From positions 372,001 to 436,000 of the forward strand of contig QUOL01000018.1 of NCBI GenBank assembly GCA_009761415.1: a DNA stretch of 64,000 bases. Reading direction: 5' to 3'. The notes beneath the pieces are model-generated. The model made no database searches, was not told the origin of the DNA, and saw nothing but the letters and a program-made list of their open reading frames with translations. Source of the stretch: Sarcomyxa edulis (Eukaryota; Basidiomycota; Agaricomycetes; Agaricales; Mycenaceae). This document shows positions 1-11,564 of the stretch, piece by piece. The translations under genes and the position numbers were made by a program. The number at the start of each line of letters is the position of its first letter. Positions within the stretch are counted from its first letter, which is position 1.

Positions 1-299
1 GAGTGTATTGTGATCGTATATACATATGCATATGGTGGTATCATATTGGTGTATGGGATATTGTATTCGTGAGATCGTGAGATACAGACCAGGTGAGGAC
101 AAGGATAGCAGAGAAACATACAAAGCATTACGACAACATTTCGACCGAGAGAGTCCGACTATAGGAAATACAGAATAACTTGTGTAAGAAAAGCATAGAT
201 GCATACCAGGGAACTTGCAGTTGGGTAATAAAGATGTCCCAGTGTGTAGTCCATATCTGAGCCAAGCGGTCATATCGGAATATATTGTTCCGGGATAAC
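1..299. other. No gene recognised; window edge
   Basis: AT-rich sequence downstream of the first C2H2 gene. I see no coding exon or RNA gene here. It is probably the 3' UTR or intergenic space of the minus-strand neighbour. Confidence 0.4.
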
Positions 300-1813
300 T
301 CACTGAGACGGTCTCGATAGAATGGACGAGATAGGCAATCTGTAAAGACAGAACGTCAATAATTTGGCCAGACCGGTGCACAAATCAAGAGGCTTACCTT
401 GGAGAGCTGGAAGAGTTACGCGACCGGCAACCCCAATTCCTGGAATTCTTCTGATGTCGAACCAGGTCTGCCCTCGATGTAAGAGATTGACCACAGTCGC
501 ACCTGAATAGTTTCAATCCTTTATGAGCGTTCTCGTGGCCTATTGCATGTCAGGAATGTATTCTTGCACGATAATTAGGTAATGACGCACGAATCAGATT
601 GTGTTTCGCTGTGAAGGTACTCGTGCAGCCCTCGAAGGAGCATGAGAATGAGGCGGGGTTTTTTCTTCGAATGGCGCTCGCTTCCGCAACGGCGGGGGTC
701 GTTACTTTGAGCTTTGGTATAGGTTTCTCGTCGGTCCTCTCTCCAGACATCTTGAGATTCTTCTCAGTGGCCTCCTGATCAAGATGCATTGCCCGTTTCT
801 TCTTGCGTATTTTGATCGTGCTATATGGGCCGTCGTCAACAGCTATGCTCGAACTCCTTATTCGAATTGTGTTGTGATCCCAAGTATGATCCTGGGCTCT
901 GCCCGAGTCACTATAACGTCTATGGGACAGATCATTGCCCATATCGCGACGTCCGGTAGAGAAAAGACCAGGGTAACCGTGACCAGGTATTGTCAGGGAA
1001 TCCGAGTCATCGTTATTAGAACCAGAGGAATTGACGATCATAGGGGTGATTGATTCTGATGCACTATATGACAGTGTGCGATTGAAGAAGGAACGAGGAG
1101 AAGAAGGTGACGACTCGAAATCGAGCAGCTCGTCACGAGAAGAACTGGCAGCAGGAGATAGAGGAGGGAGCGAAGCTACCGTTGGGGCAGGGGATGGATC
1201 TGTAGATGGACTATCGTCGATAGCAAAGTCGTCGCCATTGCTGGAAGCGGAAAGGCTATGAGATCTTGAATGAGGGGTGCTTCGAGAGAACCATCGTCCA
1301 CGACTCTCGAGAACGAGGAATGATGGATCTTGAGCCGAAAGTAAATTCCTGTCGTTGTCGCTGTAACGCCGAGGTGGAACTATGTTATCACCATCGAGGG
1401 CGAGAGATGGTCGAGACGGTACGAGCTCCCGACCCAGTAATGCTTCGGAGTCATCGATGTTGATACCATTCCAACCAGCTGATTTGAAGAAGTCATCGAC
1501 GTCGAACCATTGTGAGAACGAGGGGTTCTCTCCAGCCAATGGACCACTGAACTCTGTCCCGTAGAAAAACATTAGGCAGGTCAGAAGCTTGACAACACAT
1601 CCACACCAATAGTAGCGACTTGCCGGAGTTGCTCAGAAGAGACCCGCCATCAGAAGATTGGCTGAACGGCGAGTTTGGAGACTCGAGATTATCAAATATG
1701 AATGATGGGTAATCTCCGAGAGGGCTCCTAGCTGTAATGCTATATTCAGTGTCGAAGTTCTTGGTAGGATCGAGAGCTGGGGACAGCAAGTCATCAGGAC
1801 CACGAACATCCAT
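300..1813 (-). CDS. C2H2 zinc-finger protein A (putative transcription factor)
   Basis: Spliced minus-strand gene of about 440 residues. The start ATG at 1813 begins MDVRGPDDLLS; the frame stays open upstream without an ATG. A first intron of about 55 bp lies near 1564-1616. Most of the protein is Ser/Pro-rich and disordered, and it ends in two zinc fingers. Finger 1 (CSFEGC...FTAKHNLIRHENAH, C-x4-C-x12-H-x3-H) is split by an intron after the NLI codons near 598-538. Finger 2 is atypical (FRCDCGQSLTSRADLVRH, only one residue between the cysteines). A strong donor (AAGGTAAGC, about 398) and the TTTACAG acceptor near 340 suggest a final exon ending at 300; without that splice the stop would be at 394. 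It is a clear paralogue of the gene at 6186-7924, sharing finger sequence and intron position. Nuclear DNA binding is inferred from the fingers; the target is unknown. Confidence 0.8.
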
Positions 1814-2374
1814 CAACCTAGATCCATCTCGTGAGACACAGTGACTGGTATGTATAGCATAATAGACAATTACCTCGCCTCTGATTCGTCGGGGCCCATG
1901 ATTGCTATGGGTATGTAGTCGACGCTCTCCATGTACTACGATTGGTATCAGAGGGATTCACTGTGACTCAAGAGCTTTGGGGAGTATGAAGTGGGGGAGG
2001 AATGTGTTATAAGGGTAAGTGGGGTTCATGGCGATGCGTTCCACGTCCTTTTAACAGCATGGTGGAAGATGGTCGACTCATACGGGCGTCAAAGCTTCGC
2101 ATCCGTATGGCCGCTAAACGGAGGATAGACGCTCATTCCGGAGTGCTGTGCGCCGAATGGGGAGTTTGGTGGGTCAGTTGACTGACAGACGCGGAGGTAT
2201 GTCAGAGTCCGGCGACTGTTTTTAACCATGCCGTTCAAGTACCTTCGATAAATGCATCTTGAAGTTGATGTAGAGGTTGCAGCATGCGGTCAAGCCCCGG
2301 CAACGTTCACACTCTTCCGACAAGATGAATAAATACAGACGATTCAGATGGGAACATATACAAGCTGGTCATGT
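1814..2374. other. Intergenic region between C2H2 gene A and the NAD(P)-binding gene
   Basis: No coding segment recognised. It should contain the promoter of the minus-strand C2H2 gene A (right side reads into the gene) and the 3' end of the epimerase-like gene. A short upstream exon of gene A near 1830 cannot be excluded. Confidence 0.35.
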
Positions 2375-3846
2375 TCATCGCGAGTCGTGTCGGAGAATGA
2401 AGTCCACCTCTTCTCCAGCCGACTCTTGTAGATGATCCAATCCAAAGGAAGGTTTCCAGCCTAGCACACGGCCATTCTCACCACGGAGCGCGCAGCTTTA
2501 CGCACGGCCGGAGATTAGCACAAAAGTCGACCGACAGAGATAAAGATAAATGCGGAAGCTCACCTTCCGGCTATCTCGACAGGGATAAATGAAGTAGGGC
2601 GGCCTAATACTTCGCCTATTCTTATCAAATCTGCTTCAGAAGGGATCTGCAAGGTAGTGTCGTGGACAAGTCCATGAGACGCAAGGCGTTGGGCTATACG
2701 GCGAGAGATGTCACGCCAGCTGAAAACTCCATTCTCGGCAAAATAGAAACCGTGGGCTTTGCCGCAAGGTGGTTGTCTACCTCGAACGATTTCTCTGAGG
2801 ATGGTGAGATACAGGCTGCTCAGGTCGCGGACGTGAATAAACGGCCACGTCTGGCCAACAGGAACAGATGTTAGTATTGACGTACATCTATATTTAGAGG
2901 AGATGAGATGTACTAACCGTATCTTCATCGTCAATCTGGAACACCTTACCAAGCTTCTTTCCAATACGTACGATAGCTACGAATTGGATAGATATTTTGT
3001 TGCCAAACCCTTCGCCGGGACCATCTAGGAACGTTTCATCGTTTGTCTGACTTCAATGACCGCATACAACTTACAGACCATGGGAGGTGCAATGATGTAT
3101 GACTTTACATCGAGGGAATCCGCCATGTCCAGGATCATGATGTTCGTGGGGAGAAACTGGGAAAAAGGAAGCAAGAATAAGCGCTGAATTAGTCAAGGAA
3201 AGAAATCGGGAAATGCCTGTTGCATCGCGGGATGGGGAGACTTTTGAGCCTTTACGATGTCGTACAACCCAGACTCAGTGTCAGATAGGACATTATTTGA
3301 ATCGATCCCAGTGTGACTGGAAAAAAACTTCGCTCCAGATGTCTGATATTCAAGTACATTAGGGGAAAAGGTGATGAGACTTTGAGACGAATCATGTTTA
3401 CATACGTGGAAGAAGTGAACTTCAACTCCAAGTTTCTGTTTCACAGCTGCAAGCCCTTCTATCAGCGCCTTGGCTGGGGCGAAGCGTCTGGCATCTACAG
3501 TCTCAATGACAATAGTTACTAAATGTGTAACAGATCAGCTATTTCGTCCTCGTAAACGTTTGTGTCAAAAACGTACTAGAATTCTCGATTACTACGTTCT
3601 TGAGCTGTTCTTCGTCGTCGAAATTAGGGTTGAGTGGTTGAGCACCGAGCACAGCAACACTTTCGGCTTGAGCTGGAGTTCGAACGAGTGCGAATACTTT
3701 CAACCCTTCTGATGGAAATTCATTCACCAGGTGAGAAAGCAGTGTTCCACCGCTGCATGTATAATAAAAGTCAGACCCAAAAATGTCGGGAAATGCAAGG
3801 GGACTAACATGTATCCCGAGGCGCCTGTTAGCAGAAGGTTCGTCAT
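2375..3846 (-). CDS. NAD(P)-binding Rossmann-fold protein, epimerase/dehydratase-like (copy 1)
   Basis: Spliced gene of about 350 residues in roughly eight exons separated by introns of about 50 bp. The first exon reads MTNLLLTGASGY, the glycine-rich dinucleotide-binding motif of extended/atypical SDRs. Later recognisable segments are KVFALVRTPAQAESV, the YGPGEGFGNKIS motif, TWPFIHVRDLSSLYL and a C-terminal exon GWKPSFGLDHLQ. Such proteins are usually cytosolic NAD(P)-dependent reductases or epimerases; the substrate cannot be told from sequence. It is a tandem duplicate of 4135-5594, with the same exon structure and high similarity throughout. I see no stop or frameshift in the assembled exons, so it looks functional. 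Start chosen at the ATG directly before the GASGY motif. Confidence 0.82.
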
Positions 3847-4134
3847 ATTGATCTAGAAAGAGGACACCGCTTCAGATAACACAAGGTGATAGAATGAGAA
3901 AGCTGTGGGATGGCGGTTGAGAAAGAGTTTATACGGAACGCCTCGAAGGCCCGAAGTGAGACTGTCTGAACCTTATAATCTAATGAGCAGGTGTGTAGAG
4001 TGAATGTCGGGCCGTGAACGATCAGTCCAAAGCCGGGAGTACATCTGTAAGCAGGCCGAGAGCTGAAAACCTTCTATGTTCATAGCGTGAAATGTATACA
4101 CATGTATAACATTCAGAGAGCGAAAAAAGCGTCT

Positions 4135-5594
4135 TCATTTCTTGTCATGCTGAAGAATAAATTCTACCTCGGTGTCTACAGTACCCATGAGATGATCGAG
4201 GCCATACGCAGGCTTCCAGCCCAATTGGCGGGCGTTTTCACCTCGAAGCGCACAACTGTAGGTAAAGGAGGCATGAGTAACAACCGTGTACAAGACCAGA
4301 AACATGCAGACCTTCCAGATACCAAGACAGGCACGAATTCGGGGGCACATCCTAGCGCCTCGCCTATCTTCGCAACATCCGTCTCAGAGGCTTTCTGCAC
4401 AGTCGCATCTGTGACGAGCCCATCAGTCTTCAGTTGTTCAGCTATACGGCGCGAGAGTTGACGCCAGCTGAAGACGCCATTCTCAGCAAAGTAGAATCCA
4501 TGCGCTTTGCCGTGAGGTGGGACATTGCCGTGGAGGATCGATCTGAGAAGAGTGATATAGAGGTTTGCACAGTCTACAACATGGACGAAAGGCCACGTCT
4601 GAAATGAAGGGTAACATCAATAGGCCGAACAGAGTGAGCGTAGACTGAGCGCGAAAGCTTACGGTGTCTTGATCGTCAATGTGGAAGATACGGCCGAGTT
4701 TCTTGCCCATGCGCACAAGATCGACATACTGCATTGAGATCTTATTGCCAAACCCTTCACCAGGGCCATCTGATAAGGACGGTAAGAAAGGGAAGTGATC
4801 GATCTCGATATGAATCAGTGACTCACAGACTACAGGCGGGACAATGATGTATGCTGGCACATCAAGGGCATCAGCGAGTTCTAGAATAGACGTGTTTGTG
4901 GGCAGAGCCTTCAAAAATCATATGAGAATCCGACGAGCACTAAGAAGGACGTATTGTGTACTTGTTGCATCAAGGCATGCTGAGACTTCTGATTCTTTTG
5001 AATCTCGTATACCGAAGGGTCGGTATCTGTAAGAACGACACTAGAGTCGCCCCCGGCATGGCTTGAGAATAGTTTGGCTCCCGAGGTCTGATTGGGAAAG
5101 ATATCAATGTCGGGTTCGTTACGTGAGGATAGGAGAAATTACATGGAAAAAGTGGACCTCTTGCCCGAGCTTTTGCTTGACGATGGAAAGTCCCTCGATG
5201 AAAGCTTTGGCTGGCTCAAAGTAGAAGGGGTCTACAGTTTCGACCACGATTGTTACTGAGGACGAAGATAAGTCAAAAATCCGGATGCCCCAAAGACGGC
5301 TCAAACCCACTCGAAAGGTTCGCTACCGCGTTCTTCAGCTGTTCTCCATCCCGAAAATTGAGCAAAAGCGGGTGTACCCCGAGGGCAGTGACGGATTCAG
5401 CCTGAGCTTCAGTTCGAACAAGAGCGTAGATCTTGAGCTCATCGAAAAAAGGTAGTATCTCGGAAAGGAGATGGGTCAGAAGGGTACCAGCACTGTTTGA
5501 CAGAACCACATAGATCAGAAATCGTTTCAGTTGAAAGGTGAAGAGGATTTTACGAACATATAGCCTGAAGCTCCAGTGAGAAGAAGGTTGGGCA
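4135..5594 (-). CDS. NAD(P)-binding Rossmann-fold protein, epimerase/dehydratase-like (copy 2)
   Basis: Tandem paralogue of the preceding gene, same strand, about 290 bp upstream of it. It begins MPNLLLTGASGYM at 5594. The exons then carry KIYALVRTEAQAESVTAL, VVETVDPFYFEPAKAF, the conserved YGPGEGFGNKISMQYV, an HGFYFAENGVFSWRQL segment and the C-terminal exon GWKPAYGLDHLMG ending at 4135. Exon borders match copy 1. Family: extended-SDR/NAD-dependent epimerase-dehydratase fold, by motif. Divergence between copies is visible mostly in the N-terminal third, which is consistent with an older duplication. Substrate and pathway are unknown. Confidence 0.82.
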
Positions 5595-6185
5595 TGGTCA
5601 CCGATTGAGTACGCTCGTATCGACCCCATAGTAATCTGCTCCTTACATAGGGAGAAAAAGATCTCAGAATTCTGACTGACCAACCTTTCTGAATGCTTAT
5701 ATAGCGATTACAGAGCTGACTTTGCAATTCCCGAGGTGTCGGTCAATCTCGGTCAATGCGAAAGTACGGTGAAGTTCCGGATCGAAATCGCGAATTTTCT
5801 GTCTAACAAGTCCGAAAGGAGGATTGATTCTCGCCAGGAAAGAAATTTTAGTGGAACAAGTCAAGTCGTACTTTAGTCGTACTCGAACATAATGGTACGT
5901 ATGTTTATATAGCATGACATGAGGATATTGGATTATAACGCGACGAGAGCAAACAAGAGCGACGTATTGAAACGCAGAAGTGACTACTGTTGGGGTATAA
6001 TGCGTAGGCCGTTCAGTTACAGTAGTGATAATTTGGTAGATGATATTACGATAAGAAAGAATTGCAGTTTGCGATAGACAAGGAAACGGGGGCAAATTAA
6101 GGCATATGATCGTGGTAATATTGAGGATATCTAGGATGACTGCGATGGTTTGTGAGATATCTAAGTGAGTAGTGTGTACGAAGTA
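5595..6185. other. Intergenic region, nothing recognised
   Basis: Upstream (promoter) region of epimerase-like copy 2 and 3' flank of C2H2 gene B. AT-rich; no convincing coding exon, RNA gene or repeat was seen. Confidence 0.4.
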
Positions 6186-7924
6186 TCAGACGTACTCGAT
6201 TGGAACCGTTAGCTCCGGATCCACAGAGCAAACAGGGTTCTTAGAATTCTTCTGGTGTCTTGTGAGATCCGACTTTGAAGTGAGCGCCTGCCCGCACGGG
6301 CATACGTACGGCTTGACCCCATTGTGCGCATTTGTATGCCCTAGCAACAGGAGAGGAATGAGATCATGACGACGAAGGTGGGGAATGAAAAGGAACGTAC
6401 GAGTCAGGTTGTGCTTCGCAGTAAACGTAGCATTGCATCCAGGCACCGTACATACATGTCTAGTAGGGGCATCGGGTTCCTTGCGACGAGAACGACTCGC
6501 GAGAGCTGTTCGTTCGCTGGTGATTTTCAGTTTCACGGGGTTGGAGGGAGTTTGTATTGCGGGTACGGACGCGTAGGAGAAGTTCCCCCCGTTTTGAGTA
6601 GTAGATGGAGGGGCGCCGCTATTAAGATCTCTAGCGCGGGCGTATGGAGAATGACTGTGCAGCCTGGACGCAGGCGCCGTGTTGACTCGCGACAGGCCCC
6701 GTCCCCGATCTCCGAGCGCTGCATCGGGTGACAGGTATGTACGACTACCCGCTGTGTAACTGTGGCGCCGCTGGTGTAAACCAGTATTTGGCACAGTCAG
6801 TGATGCGGAAGAGTGGCTGGGGACTGCTAGAGAAGTAGGAGACTGGCTGATAGTTCCTTGCTCAGTGAAGGGCATGAGATGGGACTGTGACAGGGATAAG
6901 GGAGATTGGGAAGGAGATATAGATGGAGATGGCGACAGAGAGGATGAAGAGGATGAAGAACCCGTAATCCGTACAGAATCTGCATACCGGATGGGAATCT
7001 CCGATAGGAATTGATCCTGGGTGGCCTGGCTGAGAGTTGGCCGCGTCATAAGACTGTTTCCAGTCTGGCTGCTCAGTGAGAGTTGGTCCGCATCATAAAT
7101 AACAGGTCCGTACTCTTGCTCGGGCAAGAGTGCATCGGTATTTTGATTTCGGAACGAAGACGGCTGCTGGTATGCCGATACAGATGAATGATCAAATGGG
7201 GATGTCCTGGACCCAGTTTGGAAAAGCGTAGAGCTTTCGTCCCCAGTAGACCACGAATATGGACTAACACTTCTGGACGCTGGCACACTCTGGGAGAATG
7301 TCAGGGTATCGACAGCAGAATCGTACTGTGAATATGGATTGCGCTCTCCCGCATTGCTGGTACTACGAGAACGAAAGGTGCTGTTATCAGGGGATGGAGG
7401 TGAGAGAAGAAATTCTGAGTCTAATGCGAGATTACCGAAAGCTGGGAGGAACGACGGAGATAGTGGAATGGGAGACGACGGCGACTGTGGATCATGGACA
7501 GGACCCAAGGAAGGTGAGGATGTGGAAGACAATTCGTTCAAGAGATATTCTGGAAATTCGTTACTGAACGAATTGCTGTTTAGACTAGCGTTGTCAGAGA
7601 AGACTGGTATGAGGATATCAGAACGCGATACATCGGGATGGTAATAATTGGTATTACCATCGGCAGTGAGGTACGGACTTTGAGGCAAAGAGTCTAAATA
7701 GCTGGATGAGCTATGCTGACTGGAAATTGCTGGTGAATATTGGAGCGCGTCCTGCGTCCAACTGGGGTTTGATAACTGTTAGAAACACCGATGAATGAGG
7801 AAGACAGGCAAACACACTCTGACGACGAGTAGGACTCGTCAAATTTGACTGCTTCGCCATGCATATCACTGGCAGGCCCCTCAATGCGAATGGAAAAGCT
7901 GTCTTGCATGTTAACGTTGGACAT
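6186..7924 (-). CDS. C2H2 zinc-finger protein B (putative transcription factor)
   Basis: Spliced gene of about 545 residues. The start ATG at 7924 begins MSNVNMQDSFSIRIEG; the upstream open frame to 7999 has only a GTG. Intron 1 (about 42 bp, around 7762-7804) joins ...SSEC to LSNPSWTQDALQ. A long Ser/Pro-rich disordered middle follows, including a poly-Ser run near 6960. Finger 1 (CTVPGCNATFTAKHNLTRHTNAH) is interrupted by a 60-bp in-frame intron (gtacgt...ctag, about 6392-6333). Finger 2 is atypical (YVCPCGQALTSKSDLTRH, C-x-C). The protein ends ...VPIEYV at 6186. Intron position and finger sequence mark it as a paralogue of the gene at 300-1813. A nuclear sequence-specific DNA-binding role is inferred; its targets are unknown. 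Confidence 0.82.
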
Positions 7925-10446
7925 CCTGTACCGGGTTCGTGTGTTGGTCAAAACCGGAACGGAAGATGAGTGAGATGAGTCAAGCTGCGCAGTGCGCACC
8001 TTTATATTCGTGCACAGATGACGTTACTCAACAGCTTCTGAGGTTTGTCGTTGAGAGAACCCGAGTTTGCAAAGGACCTGAGTTCTTGAGTAGATTGGCT
8101 GTGCTTAAGATGGATATGGAGCGGCCAGAGTTCCATCGACACCTGGAGGATCAGATGAACATGCCGCCGTCTCCGGGATGGAAATGAAAAGGTTCTGCAT
8201 CAGAAAACGGAAACTCGTGTCCTGGTACATATTCTGCTCAAGGCAGTTCAGAAATGACCGATTTGAGTGCAAGCAAGGTGGAGATAGCGAGGCGGCTTGT
8301 GGCTGTTCAGATTTTCGAAGGAGCACAGCCTTCACTGCCACTTTTCTACTAGAATTCTCAAAAACTGTCAAGGTAGGCCATGCATGGGGGACACCCACCG
8401 TGTATAGATGTATCTGCGTACTCATAGATGGTATGAGTGACGGTTTCCAGCTCATGAACGTCCGTACCCTTACTAACATCTCAACTTCGACGCTGCTGCC
8501 GGCATCAACTTGACGGTAAGCATTTTCTCATTGTCCTGCTGCTCTGATCTTGATCTGGAGATTTACCCTTTCATCGTAGATGTTAGAGTCGTCGACCATG
8601 ATGGAAGCGCCCAGGGCTATGCTCTTCCCCTCTCGTCGCGCTTGACACGCAAGGTGGACACGTCTAGCGCCTATTCATGAACACGCTGCAATTTGCGGCG
8701 TTCTTTAGAATGTATCTCGTGTTGTGCACTGCCTCTATAAGCACATGAGAGAGGAACTACGTGGCCCTCATGGTCAAGCACCCCGGTATCCTTGTTCTCA
8801 TCCATGTCATCAAACCGACAAAGTGCTGTCCCTGAAATCGACGGCCGTCTCGAAGGGAAATGAGCCCGGTCCCGCGAATCTCACACTACAGTGTATAGCT
8901 ATACAGAACTTGGAATCGCCCCCTAGCTGTCGTACTTGGTCACGGCACGCCATCGTTCAGCCCCAATTCTGGCACTGGTTCGATGCATCATCGCAGACTT
9001 TACCCTAGGAACCGATTCACAGAGTCTACGCTAGTTCCTGTTACTTCGTCGCGTCGACTATGTACAAGGAAGCCTCAGCGGCTCATCGTTTGATACGCGT
9101 CTAAGCTCTGTCTCACCTCGTCACTCTGATCTTTCTGGTTTTTCACCCGTGCGGCTTCACGATCACCTTTCGTACTCATCGTCACTCCAGCATCTGATGT
9201 TTGTACCCGTGGTCTAAATTTGGCTCCATACCGCGCTTCGTGCCTCTCAATAATCTCCCAAAATCCTGGTGCGTTACTTCCGCATCGCAACATGGCCAGT
9301 TGCTACTATCGACATACACACAGGGCTTCACCTGCTCATAACCTCAACTCCTGGTTGTCATCCGGCGAATCCAGCTATGAAACCCTTGATATCATGATCT
9401 TCCAGAGGCATCACGGTTGAGTCTGATCCTTCTTCGATTTTAGATAGTGGGAATAGATTCTAAAACAAATGCGCACAAAATGATACTCAAGTAGTATCCT
9501 CCAGAGAGCACCTGAGACCTCACCGCCTAATCACTGTTGCTTTCCTCGGAAAATCTGAACAACAGCGTCTCTCATATTCATCAAACTAGCAGCGCCTTGT
9601 ACTTCGTTTTTGTGATCAGACCATTCGAAAGATGCGCATAGCCATGTGTCCGAGGCTTACTTCAAGATAAAATCCTGCTTGAGCCTGTCAGTCTGAAGTT
9701 CCGATGGTAGAACCGTTATCACGGTCGGGAGAACCCCGTTCTATCGAGGTATCTCCACGGGGCCGAGTTTCGAGGAGAGCGAAGAGCCGTACACCTCGCG
9801 ATTCATCTTTATATAGGCTTTTGGATCCCATTACAAGCTTCGGAGACGACGCCCAATTGGAATAGCAGTGAGCAGGCGCCTGGCGACTATGTGATGGAGC
9901 GAACAAATAGTGACTGAGTATGCCGAGATAAGAGCGGAGGAGGACGCCCTCATACAGTTCTATCAATAACGTTGACTGAGAAGCTGCAATGCCGGCATCT
10001 CGAAGCATAAATACTACGTAGAATACGTACACTTGGATGAGACCTTGTCTTGTGCAGCAATTGGTTGTGGCGCAGATTGGGAAAGGGCCCAGGACTTGAA
10101 TTTCATGCAGATAGATATCAATACGAATCAGAGATAAATTAGTGACTGTCAATTCGAAGCAATCATAGAACAATGAGAACATGACAATGAGTACGGTACA
10201 AAGACACTTCAAGGGGGACGATAAACCGAGGACAAGAGGTGAGAAACATAACAAATCAAGGAGCAAGCCACAATATTGTGGGACACGGTGGAGGGAAACA
10301 CAACATATATACTTACAAAGTATATATGCATCGGTCCAGATGTACACAGGCTTAGAGGAAGACGATAATCAGTTCCTGAGGTGACGCACAAAGTTATCGA
10401 CGAGCTCACCTGATGTGGAAGCAAAGCAGAAGTGATACAGTGATAT
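7925..10446. other. 2.5-kb region without a recognisable gene
   Basis: Several short overlapping open frames occur on both strands (for example 8105-8479, 8724-9008 and 9688-10347 minus). None has a start, splice pattern or protein sequence I can tie to a family. The region may hold decayed coding sequence or lncRNA, but I cannot support a specific call. The part next to 7924 must contain the promoter of C2H2 gene B. Confidence 0.35.
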
Positions 10447-11564
10447 TCAAAGAGGGACGCCCCAAAGATACTGGGAGCATCCTTGTTCGTGCCTTCGGCG
10501 AGCATCCGGTCTAGAAAGCATTTCATTACAGCCTAAGCACCACCGACGGTACTTTGGCCTCGTCTCATCATAAAGCTCTGCTTTGGTATGCTGGTTATGG
10601 ACAGTCCTAAGATGCCTTCTACAATCCGCTGGTCGAGTGTAGGATCCTCCACAGTGTGGCAAGGGACAATAGACCCGTTTTCCATACGAAGCTTGCCGTT
10701 TGCGCGGCTTTCGCTTTTTCTGGATGGGTTCGTCGACACGGTGGAGAGCAACAGCGATCTTCTTCGAAGGTTTATATTTCTTCTGCTTGGGAGGTGCTCG
10801 GTATGGCTCCTCTTTCTCGCGATATTCCCCGATCTCGGTACCATCGGAAGGAGAGGATTCGTCGGGGTATGTCATGGTTGCTTTGAGTCTCGAGGACCGA
10901 CGTGGAGTTTTGGGAAGCGTGGGACTGGCACATACTAGCGGCTCTGGCGGACCCAAGAGTATGTCGGTGGGCATGCAGAAGGACGTAGACTCGGGTTGCG
11001 CCGGTAGCTGCGTGTGGAGTCGAGAGGTATATTGGGATGAAATTTCGAACGTGCACACCGGAAGGCAGATCTCAGGATGTAATGGGCTCGATACAGTGGA
11101 CGATGATGACAAAGATTCGGTATCGGAGCCTGTCATAGAGTACGTTTGGGAAACATCGAATGACTTATCGTTCTAGAGGTCATATCAACGGTCAAAATGG
11201 AGACTTATCAATACGACGAGAGATAGATTACCTCCGAAAGATTCAGGATGGGTGCGTCCTTTCCGCCAAAGGCTTCGGCCTCACCGTAGGTATAAGAGTA
11301 CTGTGGAGCAGAGTAATCACGATTGGGACGACTGTCCAACGCAAGCTGCATAAGACGACAGTTCATCTCTTCGATAGTCATGGGGGCGGTCGAAAGATCT
11401 GCCTGTATATATGTAGTTCCGCTGAGAAAGGCGACCATCAAATTGTGGTGCAAACAGAGCGGTGAGAATGCATACTTGTTATACGCAGAAGCGGCGTCAA
11501 AATCGAAGTAAGTGTTCGCCATATTAGCTGATGTGTAGAGCTGATATGCTTGAGCAGAAGGCAT
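10447..11564 (-). CDS. C2H2 zinc-finger protein C
   Basis: Three-exon minus-strand gene of about 330 residues. The start ATG at 11564 gives MPSAQAYQLYTSANMA. A first intron of about 54 bp (gtatgc...ctcag, around 11489-11436) is followed by the exon containing TIEEMNCRLMQLALD. A second intron (gtaatc...ctctag) ends near 11174, and the last exon runs to 10447. The C-terminus has a basic KPRKRQ-type stretch, a classic finger (CPLPHCGGSYTRPADCRRHL, closing RTVH; C-x4-C-x12-H-x4-H) and a second degenerate finger (WCLGCNEMLSRPDARRRHEQGC). The middle carries a TPRRSSRLK basic patch. It is less similar to proteins A and B than they are to each other. Probable nuclear DNA-binding protein; target unknown. 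Confidence 0.75.

Noticed and set aside
9688..10347. 219-codon minus-strand open frame
   Set aside because: Composition (Cys/Leu/Ile/Tyr-rich, no clear domain) and lack of splice-consistent extension look like chance translation of AT-rich DNA.
10588..11176. Plus-strand open frames opposite C2H2 gene C
   Set aside because: They are antisense reads of the zinc-finger exons, where the spliced minus-strand product shows clear C2H2 signatures.
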